Notes under the pieces: model-generated
The model's input: only the letters and a program-made list of their open reading frames with translations
Database searches by the model: none
What the model was told of the DNA's origin: nothing
Part shown: in pieces, positions 13,295 through 21,437 of the stretch
Numbering within the stretch: position 1 is the first letter of the stretch
How the letters are laid out: each line of letters starts with the position of its first letter
Position numbers and translations under genes: made by a program
DNA from: a virus
IMG/VR virus record: IMGVR_UViG_3300037493_001709
Location: 1 to 26,615 of that record
Length of the DNA stretch: 26,615 nt
Strand: one strand, 5' to 3'

Positions 13295-16200
13295 ATGGCT
13301 GATCAAAACAACGAAAATACACAAGGTAGTAATATCAAAATGGAATATGGTGTTGCTGTTTCTGGACTTAACATGGATAATACATTAAACCAAGTTAAGA
13401 CAGGAGAGTTAACATATGCATTAAATGCAGCTTTAGAAAACTTTGATTCCAGTTCTGTTAATTACCAAAATGAACAAGGTAATGAATTTTGTGTACAGTT
13501 TCCTTCAGGATATTCTTTAATAGGAACATATTTCATTAATGAAAAAAATAAACATATATTCTTTTTAGCTAACCCTACTACAGGTGGTTCTGAAATAGGA
13601 TATATGGAAAACAATGATTGTATCTATCGTGAAATAGTTAATGCTGAATGTTTAAATTTTAATATTAATTATCCAATACATAAAGCAGTACATAAGATTG
13701 GAAATTGTACTACACAAATATATTGGACAGATGGATATAATTCTAGAAGATATTTAGATATTGAAAATATTCCATATGTAGAATCTCCTTATTCAGATCC
13801 TTGTGATCCTACATATACAGATCAATTAGATTGTAATCAGTTAAAGATACAACCTAACTTTAATATTCCTCAACTTGAAGTAACTGATATACTTAATGGT
13901 GGTGATGTAACTGCTGGTACATATCAGTTTGCTGTACAATATTCTGATGCTTCTGGTAATCCATATACATCATTTTATTCTATTACCAATCCTACACCTA
14001 TGGCTGATACGCAGTTAACTACTGCTATCTTTGACTATAAGGTGGGTAGATCTATTCAGTTAACTATTACTAATTTAGATACAACAGGGTTATATAATTA
14101 TTATAACATAGCTGTTATTAAAACAATTAATAATATTGCATCTGTAGAATTAGTTGGTACTTATTCAATTGAAAATCAAGTTGACACTATAACTTACACA
14201 GGACAAAATAATACATTAATCAAATTATCTATTACAGATATATTTGAGAAATATCCTTATTATGACATTGCTCAAGATTTAACTGCTGCACAAGATGTTC
14301 TTATGTGGGATAATCTTACATCTATAGATAGAATTAACTATCAAGGTATAGCATCTAAAGTAAATTTGTTATGGGAAACATATAAAATTCCTTCTACAGA
14401 AGATTATGCAAATGAGTTCAATGCTACAAACTTACGTGGATATTTACGTGATGAGGTGTATGCATTTGAAATAGTATTCTTATTAAAGAATGGAAAACAA
14501 ACAGATGGTTTCCATATCCCTGGAAGAATATTAAATTATAATGATTTACAACTTCCAGATATTCCAGATACTAATGCTGATTTTATAGGTGAACCTACAT
14601 ACATTGACCCTGTTACAGGAATTGGATATAGTCCTTATTGGAAGATATATAACACAGCTAGTGTATTAGGACAAGCTGATGGTGATGCTATAGGTAATGC
14701 TACACCACATGAATATGGTGAATTTGCTTATTGGGAATCTACAGAAGAATATCCTTGTAACCAAGATGTGTGGGGTGATCTTGCAGGACAAAAAATTAGA
14801 CATCATAAGTTTCCAGATGTTCTTGTAAGTCCTATATTTGAAAATCCTGTATATGCACTTACACCAGATTTTCAACCACAAATGCAAAGTGATGCTGTAT
14901 ATCCAATTGGTGTTAAAGTGGATATAGGACAAATACAATCTTTAGTACAAACTTCTAATCTTACACAAGAACAGAAAGATAATGTGGCTGGATTTAAAAT
15001 TGTAAGAGGTAATAGAAATACAAATAAATCTATTGTAGCTAAAGGGATGTTGCGTAATGTAGGAACATACACAAGAGAAGACCAAACTCTTTATTATCCA
15101 AACTATCCATATAATGATCTTAGTGAAGATCCTTTTATTAATCGAAGTTCTAATTCATATAGTGTATTAGGACAGTCAAGAGTTTGGATAGTGCAATGTA
15201 AAGTAACAGGTACATACGAATATACCGATGCTGATACAGGAAAGGTGGTAAGTTGTGTTCCTATGGTTGCTGGTAAAAACTATGAGTTTTGTTCTTTAAC
15301 AAGACCAAAGTATTTAACTGGTAAAGCATGTATAGGTCCTGGAACTTATAACACTGTAATATTTAATAGAACTGCACCAATAGATACATTTAAAATGTGG
15401 GCTGATGTAGAATGGACATGTGATAATTCTGCATTAACAACATTAAAATTTGGTAGAGTTCCTTATTCTGGATATGGAACATGTAGTCTTTGTAATTCTA
15501 ATCAAAGTAATGCTTGTGGTGGCATTGTAGTTTCAAATCTTACTCCTGGAACATGGCCATATTATTTAAATGATACAACTAGTGAGTATGCTGGAAGTGC
15601 GCAAGGTGAATGTTCAATAGCACCTCAATATCCTGTCACCACTCTTGGTGAACTTCCTCCAAGATTTGTAAATATTCCGTATGGTCAGCCTGGTTATCCT
15701 CCTGCATGTAATGCATGGAGTAGAACATCTCCATTAAATGATATTTGTGGAAAGTCACAACCATTACCTGCAATTGATAAACCTGAGTCTGCATATAGAC
15801 AAGTGTTTAATTCTCCTGATACATCATTCTCACAACCTTTCTTAGGAGATATTCTTAAGTTAGAAAATGTAATGTTTGGTGGAGGAAGAGCACACTTTGT
15901 TCCAGTAAAAGGAAATGCTAAATATAGACTTCTTTCTAGAGAAGCTCAACAAGATGCATTAGATGCTTCATTTAATATTGCAAGTGGTGATATTACAGCT
16001 GTCTTTACAGCATACCAAGCATATCTAACTATTTACATAAATGGTATTACAAGAAAGAATTATGCATATTCATATAACTCTATAGCTAGTTATGATTATT
16101 ATGCACCAATAGGTAACAATGTTACAATAGGAAATCTTACTGGTATTAAACAAAGAGAACTTGATTTAAAAGCATATTTAATTCCTGGTGTACAAAATAT

Positions 16201-18283
16201 TGGAGATGATAAAAATATAAATAATTATCAAAGAGAATCATCTGTATATACAAAAACAATAGATAAAAGAAATACATTAACAGTTGAACCTCTTCCATTT
16301 CCTAATAAAACAGAAAGTCTTATAGATAGTAATGGTGATTCTTTAATATCAGATTATTCAAGATTTATTATTGGAGGACCTAATTTATGTGATCCTGCAT
16401 ATTCAATAGATTCTAAACAAAATTATTGCAACACTCCAGAAAAAGAAAGAGATATTAAAGTGGTATCTTATTATGCGTCATTAAAGAATTTATTTCCTGG
16501 TCAATGGGGACAAATATATTCTTATGAGACAATTGATACAGGATTCCAAAGAATGTTTAATGTTAGTTCTTATGCTAATGATGTTGCATTTGGTGGTGAT
16601 ACTTTTATAAGTAAGTTTGCATATAAAACAAAACTTCCATTCTTTTTAGATAATAGAGTTAATGCTCCTGATGATTCAGATATATTCTATGATGAAATAG
16701 GTAATATTGGTTATCCAAAATTTTGGCATTCTGCTAGATCTATTTTAAATACATATCGTAGTATGATAAATATTATATCAATTAAAGCACATAGTTTTGA
16801 TTGTTATAATGATCCTGCAGCTATACCAAAACAAACAGATCCTGTAGCTGGAACACTAAGAACTTTCTATGATGGTAAGTTTTATTTATTTGCATATGGT
16901 ATTCCTTATTTCTATTGTGAATCTAATTATAATGTAGACCTTCGTCAAGCATTTAATGATAGAGAAGGAAACTTCTGGCCACACGTATCTACAGGTATTC
17001 CTGATGATTGGGTACAAGAAGAATTTACAACAATTGCATACGATAATACATACTATTATAATACAACATTCTCTAGACAGAATACAGAAAACTTTTTCTC
17101 ACATCTACCAGCAGATTGGAATGATCAGTTATGTTTTACATATTATCCATTTAGAGTGGTATATTCAAATCCTCAAGATCAAAATGCTGATGTAAGATTT
17201 AATAATTGGTTAGTATATTCTCCACTATCACTATTTGATTTTCCTCAAAACTATGGTAACCTTGTATCATTAGATGGTATTCAGAATAAGGCTATACTTG
17301 CTAGATTTGAAAATAAAACATTGTTATATAACAATTTATTGACAATGAATACAAGTAATCCTCAAGCTGCTTATTTAGGTAATCCTGATATTTTTAGTAA
17401 TACTCCAATAGATTATGCTGAAACAGATCTTGGATATGTAGGAAGTCAGAATAAGTTTTTATTAAAAATTCCTCAAGGACAAGTCACTATAGATGCTAAG
17501 AGAGGGCAAGTGTTTCTTATACAAGGAACTAAAATTGAAGAGATAGCAGGATTTGGATCTGGTGTAAATAGATTTATGACAGACCACTTATCATTTGAAA
17601 TACAAAGATATTTTCCAAAAGTTGATGTAGATAATAACTTCAATGGAATTGGTTTACATGGAGTGTATGATAGTAAATTCGAAAGAGTTATAATTACTAA
17701 ACTAGATTATATTCCTATTGACAAAGATGTTAAATATGATCCTATAACAAGGGAGTTTTATGTTGAAACAGTTTATGAAATGATTGCTCCTACTACTACT
17801 AGTACTAGTACTTCTTTAACTACTACAACCACTACAACTGTTCCTTCTATAAGTTCTGGTTCAACAGAATATCAAGCTAGCGTTGATGGTAATGGATGTG
17901 ATTCAGAAGATTATCCAGTTACTAAACCAAATATTCCTTATCCTGTAGTTTTTACTAACATGTTTAATCCAACTATTTTATGGAGTGATATTGAGTATAT
18001 AGAGGTTGTAAATGTTACATCTGATGCAGGATTTGTAATTGAATATAATGGAGTTCCTGTTACATCTGGTACTCAACTATATCCTACAGGAGCATTTACT
18101 TGGGCAGATAGTATGACAATAACAAGAGATAGTTTTGATTGTACTAATACTTATGAACTATGGGATGTTAAAATAAAATTATATGACTATACTGAATTAA
18201 CAAATACTGAAACTTTTAGTATAGGTTTTGTTCAACAGTATTGTCCTGATTGTATTACAACTACCACCACCACAACTTTATAA
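13295..18283 (+). CDS. Muzzle / tail stabilization protein, N-terminal part
   Basis: This encodes 1662 residues, beta-rich and Asn/Tyr-rich. The start (MEYGVAVSGLNMDNTLNQVK, then TGELTYALNAALENFDSS) and the following propeller-like repeats match the crAss-like stabilization protein distantly related to P22 gp10, which forms the tail muzzle. Residues up to about 1497 are this core. Residues 1500-1517 are a Thr/Ser linker, 1518-1650 a separate Ig-like beta domain, and the chain ends in a Thr tail. In crAss-like phages as I know them the core continues into an FCNKSWT region and a C-terminal part. Here those parts lie in the next two ORFs, so the gene is split. The next ORF is in the same frame, five codons after a single TAA. 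Confidence 0.8.
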   Translation: MADQNNENTQGSNIKMEYGVAVSGLNMDNTLNQVKTGELTYALNAALENFDSSSVNYQNEQGNEFCVQFPSGYSLIGTYFINEKNKHIFFLANPTTGGSEIGYMENNDCIYREIVNAECLNFNINYPIHKAVHKIGNCTTQIYWTDGYNSRRYLDIENIPYVESPYSDPCDPTYTDQLDCNQLKIQPNFNIPQLEVTDILNGGDVTAGTYQFAVQYSDASGNPYTSFYSITNPTPMADTQLTTAIFDYKVGRSIQLTITNLDTTGLYNYYNIAVIKTINNIASVELVGTYSIENQVDTITYTGQNNTLIKLSITDIFEKYPYYDIAQDLTAAQDVLMWDNLTSIDRINYQGIASKVNLLWETYKIPSTEDYANEFNATNLRGYLRDEVYAFEIVFLLKNGKQTDGFHIPGRILNYNDLQLPDIPDTNADFIGEPTYIDPVTGIGYSPYWKIYNTASVLGQADGDAIGNATPHEYGEFAYWESTEEYPCNQDVWGDLAGQKIRHHKFPDVLVSPIFENPVYALTPDFQPQMQSDAVYPIGVKVDIGQIQSLVQTSNLTQEQKDNVAGFKIVRGNRNTNKSIVAKGMLRNVGTYTREDQTLYYPNYPYNDLSEDPFINRSSNSYSVLGQSRVWIVQCKVTGTYEYTDADTGKVVSCVPMVAGKNYEFCSLTRPKYLTGKACIGPGTYNTVIFNRTAPIDTFKMWADVEWTCDNSALTTLKFGRVPYSGYGTCSLCNSNQSNACGGIVVSNLTPGTWPYYLNDTTSEYAGSAQGECSIAPQYPVTTLGELPPRFVNIPYGQPGYPPACNAWSRTSPLNDICGKSQPLPAIDKPESAYRQVFNSPDTSFSQPFLGDILKLENVMFGGGRAHFVPVKGNAKYRLLSREAQQDALDASFNIASGDITAVFTAYQAYLTIYINGITRKNYAYSYNSIASYDYYAPIGNNVTIGNLTGIKQRELDLKAYLIPGVQNIGDDKNINNYQRESSVYTKTIDKRNTLTVEPLPFPNKTESLIDSNGDSLISDYSRFIIGGPNLCDPAYSIDSKQNYCNTPEKERDIKVVSYYASLKNLFPGQWGQIYSYETIDTGFQRMFNVSSYANDVAFGGDTFISKFAYKTKLPFFLDNRVNAPDDSDIFYDEIGNIGYPKFWHSARSILNTYRSMINIISIKAHSFDCYNDPAAIPKQTDPVAGTLRTFYDGKFYLFAYGIPYFYCESNYNVDLRQAFNDREGNFWPHVSTGIPDDWVQEEFTTIAYDNTYYYNTTFSRQNTENFFSHLPADWNDQLCFTYYPFRVVYSNPQDQNADVRFNNWLVYSPLSLFDFPQNYGNLVSLDGIQNKAILARFENKTLLYNNLLTMNTSNPQAAYLGNPDIFSNTPIDYAETDLGYVGSQNKFLLKIPQGQVTIDAKRGQVFLIQGTKIEEIAGFGSGVNRFMTDHLSFEIQRYFPKVDVDNNFNGIGLHGVYDSKFERVIITKLDYIPIDKDVKYDPITREFYVETVYEMIAPTTTSTSTSLTTTTTTTVPSISSGSTEYQASVDGNGCDSEDYPVTKPNIPYPVVFTNMFNPTILWSDIEYIEVVNVTSDAGFVIEYNGVPVTSGTQLYPTGAFTWADSMTITRDSFDCTNTYELWDVKIKLYDYTELTNTETFSIGFVQQYCPDCITTTTTTTL

Positions 18284-18295
18284 AAGATTAATATA

Positions 18296-19855
18296 ATGGC
18301 TGAAGATAATAAAATAAAAACAGTTATACGTACACAGGTTTATCTTAATGATCCAGACTATTTCTGTAATAAAAGTTGGACCATGTCGTATAATTTAAAC
18401 ACTGGGTCATGGATAAGCTTTCATAGCTACATCCCTAATTTCTATATAGGAGAAAATAACTTTTTCTATTCAGGACTTAATGGATGTTGCGATGATGGTG
18501 AAGCTGGTGGATTTCAAGCTATTGCTGGAGTGATGGATAATAAACCACCAACCACCACTTCTACAACAACTTTCTATCCTTCTCCTACAACCACATCTAC
18601 TTCTACAACATTTGATTGTAATATAGATGGAACGATAATTATAACAGATTGTAGTTTAGATGGTACAGCAATAATTACAGTTCCTGCTACCACAACAACA
18701 ACAATATGCCAAAGACCTTCTAGTTTATTAACACCATTTACATTTGTAGAAGGATATACATTAGCAACAGATCCAGAAGTAATATTTACTGGTAGTTTAG
18801 AAGAAGCATGTAATGCACTCCCTGCTATTAATTACATAAATGGTCTAATTGATCTAGATGGTAATTCGTTAACTACATTTAATGGAAGTGCTACTACTAC
18901 AACTACTGAATTACAACTTAATAATATAGTTTATTATGGAGATGGAACAGATTGTACACTTGTTCCTGATGGTTTCTATTTTGCATATTCTCCATTATTA
19001 ACATTTGTTTATGAAATTTCAGGAGGAGTTATTGTAGATATATCAAGTTGTGATTGTGGAACAACTAGTACAACTACAACATTGCCACCAGATGTATCAG
19101 AATGTTGTGGAATTTTATTCTCATCAGATGATAATATATATTATTCTGATCCAGCTTTTATACCTCAAGTAAATCAATTAGATGTTCCTGGATATGTATC
19201 ATCATTAGGAATAGCAATGACTGCTGATTACTTGTGGAGTATTGATACTGATATAAAAAGATGGGATATAGATCTATCTCCATTCAGTGCAACATCTAGT
19301 GGAACAATTGCTCTACCTATGGGATACACTGCAGGATTAGGAATAGTTGCTAAAAATAATGGTATACTAATTTCAACTGATACTTCTGCATCTCCAAATG
19401 ATGTAACTGAATTAGATGTTACAGGAGGAACAGCAGTATCTACAGTTATTTTTAGTTTACAAGCTAATAGAATATCTACAGGTAACATGTTGTATACAAC
19501 AGATGGTAAACTTATTATAATTAATCAAGATACACTAACATATGACAATTATGTAACTCAATATGATTATGCAACAGGAACAGTTGAAGTTGATCTTAAT
19601 ATTGGAATTGTAGCACCTACATCATTATATGAATGTAATTGTGATATATACTTAACTAATGCATTTGGAAATCTTTATACAATTATTAAAATTTATCCAT
19701 ACGTGTTACTTGATTTAGGATTCAATGTTGGTTTACCAACTAGTTCTGCAACTCAAGTAGCTAGTTGTGTAGTTAGTTCAATTACTGATAACACTACAAC
19801 TACCACTACATCAAGTTCTTCTTCTACTACAACTACAACTACAACTACCCCTTAA
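18296..19855 (+). CDS. Muzzle middle segment fused to linker, beta domains and a propeller-like domain
   Basis: This encodes 519 residues. Residues 8-60 (DPDYFCNKSWTMSYNLNTGS, then WISFHSYIPNFYIGENNFFY) resemble the segment that normally lies inside the crAss-like muzzle after the propeller core. From residue 85 onward the protein is made of Thr/Ser linkers alternating with small Cys-containing beta domains of about 40-60 residues (one holds GTDCTLVPDGFYFAYSP). A domain of about 230 residues follows (264-495) with repeated YLWSIDTD, GILIST and GKLIIINQ type strands, which suggests a beta-propeller. The C-terminus is a Thr/Ser tail. The next ORF begins 1 base after the stop. I infer a surface-exposed decoration anchored by its N-terminal muzzle segment. 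Confidence 0.65.
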   Translation: MAEDNKIKTVIRTQVYLNDPDYFCNKSWTMSYNLNTGSWISFHSYIPNFYIGENNFFYSGLNGCCDDGEAGGFQAIAGVMDNKPPTTTSTTTFYPSPTTTSTSTTFDCNIDGTIIITDCSLDGTAIITVPATTTTTICQRPSSLLTPFTFVEGYTLATDPEVIFTGSLEEACNALPAINYINGLIDLDGNSLTTFNGSATTTTTELQLNNIVYYGDGTDCTLVPDGFYFAYSPLLTFVYEISGGVIVDISSCDCGTTSTTTTLPPDVSECCGILFSSDDNIYYSDPAFIPQVNQLDVPGYVSSLGIAMTADYLWSIDTDIKRWDIDLSPFSATSSGTIALPMGYTAGLGIVAKNNGILISTDTSASPNDVTELDVTGGTAVSTVIFSLQANRISTGNMLYTTDGKLIIINQDTLTYDNYVTQYDYATGTVEVDLNIGIVAPTSLYECNCDIYLTNAFGNLYTIIKIYPYVLLDLGFNVGLPTSSATQVASCVVSSITDNTTTTTTSSSSSTTTTTTTTP

Positions 19856-19856
19856 T

Positions 19857-20723
19857 ATGACAAAAGTTATAACCATAAAATTAGTACAGACTGGACCAAA
19901 TGTTGGACCATTTGACATTACAGATATCTATGGAAACATTATAGCTGAGAATGTTTCTAGAAAAGCATTAATTCAAGGGAGGAGTTATGTTGTAGATGAT
20001 AGTGTGTACGCAGTGATATTAAAATCTACAGGTAAGTGTAATGTATCATTCACTGTAATGTTAAAAGATTTTAATATCACAGAATATGCAAATATAAAAT
20101 ACACACAATCTGTTACAGGATGTGTATGGAGACACTTAACTAATACAGAGATATATAATATATTCTATGGAACAATAGAACCATATGTTATTGAATATCC
20201 TTTTGCTTATAAGTATCAAGATGAAATTCTTCAGAATGTACAAGACTATACAAAAGCATATAAATATCTTCCTATACCTGATGGTGTATATAATGATAAT
20301 GCAAGAATAGAAACAAATGATAAATGGTTTAACAAAGCTATTCTATACAATGGACAACAAAGTTCTGGAGTGTTAGAACTTGTAGCTAAGCCATTAAATA
20401 ATTTGCAAGCTTATAATAAATATCCTATCTTTAACGCTGAAAGTAAAACCATCACTTACACTAAGAGTGATAACTTCTATCAGTATAATACATTCTGGGC
20501 ATTAGAGAAAACTTCTCAAGTTCCATTGTTTAATACATCATGTGAAAGTCTTTCAGTTGATAAAATAGTAAATCAAGCTAATATGGATTATGGACCTCGA
20601 AGCTTTAAGAAAGCTCCTCTAAGAGCTAAAGATTTAAAGGTGAGACATATTCTTGATGACAGCTCAACAACACATCTAGTGTCTCAATTCATAGTTGTTC
20701 CTTCAATGTTATCTTATAAATAA
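19857..20723 (+). CDS. Muzzle C-terminal segment preceded by a 'VGPF' domain
   Basis: This encodes 288 residues. Residues 1-72 are the small beta domain also found in the 96-residue protein at 9416. Residues 73-288 resemble the C-terminal part of the crAss-like muzzle: IEYPFAYKYQDEIL, KSDNFYQYNTFWALEK, SCESLSVDK, NMDYGPRSFKKAPLRAKDLK and the end HLVSQFIVVPSML. In intact muzzles this region is continuous with the FCNKSWT segment found here in the previous ORF. It is likely assembled with the two upstream products. The stop-start spacing TAATATG favours translation by reinitiation. The GIY-YIG gene follows 6 bases later. Confidence 0.7.
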   Translation: MTKVITIKLVQTGPNVGPFDITDIYGNIIAENVSRKALIQGRSYVVDDSVYAVILKSTGKCNVSFTVMLKDFNITEYANIKYTQSVTGCVWRHLTNTEIYNIFYGTIEPYVIEYPFAYKYQDEILQNVQDYTKAYKYLPIPDGVYNDNARIETNDKWFNKAILYNGQQSSGVLELVAKPLNNLQAYNKYPIFNAESKTITYTKSDNFYQYNTFWALEKTSQVPLFNTSCESLSVDKIVNQANMDYGPRSFKKAPLRAKDLKVRHILDDSSTTHLVSQFIVVPSMLSYK

Positions 20724-20729
20724 ATCACT

Positions 20730-21437
20730 ATGGAAAACAAATACTATTTATACAGACACATAAGACTTGATAAAAATGAACCATTTTACATTGGTATTGG
20801 TACAAAAAGAAATCATAAGCATTTTAGTTTAAAAGCAGAATATAGTAGAGCATATGAAACAAATAGAAAAGAATCCTATATTTGGAATAATATAGTTAAT
20901 AAAACTTCCTACGAAATAGAAATTCTTTTAGAATCAGATGATTATAATTTTATAAAAGAAAAAGAAATAGAGTTTATATCTTTATATGGCAGAATAAATA
21001 ACAATACTGGAATATTAACTAATATGACTGATGGAGGAGATGGGTTCATAGGTTATATACCTAGTAAAGAAAAAATTGAAAAACATAAAATATTTATGAC
21101 TGGTAGAAAACAGTCTCAAGAAGAAAAACAAAAAAGAAATGAATCAAGAAAAGGATATTTACATAGTGAAGAAACTAAACTCAAAATATCTAATTCACAT
21201 AAAGGTAAAAAAACTTCTAAAGAACATTTAGAAAAATTATACAAAGGTCAAATTTTAGCTAATTCAAAACCTATTAATCAATATGATTTAGAAGGAAATT
21301 TTATTAGAGAATGGCAAAGTGCTACTGTAGCTGCTAAGGAAATAAATTTACACCCAACATCAATAAGACATTGTGTACAGGGTAAAACAAAAACTTCTGG
21401 AGGATATATCTGGAAAGCACAAATATCATACAAGTAA
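20730..21437 (+). CDS. GIY-YIG homing endonuclease with NUMOD DNA-binding modules
   Basis: This encodes 235 residues. The GIY-YIG nuclease domain starts at YYLYRHIRLDKNEPFYIGIG (residues 5-24). E79 in KEIEFISLYGR is the probable catalytic Glu, and NMTDGGDG (98-105) is the usual loop. Residues about 126-157 (GRKQSQEEKQKRNESRKG and HSEETKLKISNSHKGK) are NUMOD3-type helices that lie along DNA. Residues about 182-231 (NQYDLEGNFIREWQSATVAA, then the SGGYIW end) form a NUMOD1/helix-turn-helix type module. It is a selfish element that cuts a specific site in genomes lacking it. It sits freestanding between the muzzle and the next virion gene, overlapping that gene's start by one base. No intron is visible around it. 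Confidence 0.92.
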   Translation: MENKYYLYRHIRLDKNEPFYIGIGTKRNHKHFSLKAEYSRAYETNRKESYIWNNIVNKTSYEIEILLESDDYNFIKEKEIEFISLYGRINNNTGILTNMTDGGDGFIGYIPSKEKIEKHKIFMTGRKQSQEEKQKRNESRKGYLHSEETKLKISNSHKGKKTSKEHLEKLYKGQILANSKPINQYDLEGNFIREWQSATVAAKEINLHPTSIRHCVQGKTKTSGGYIWKAQISYK

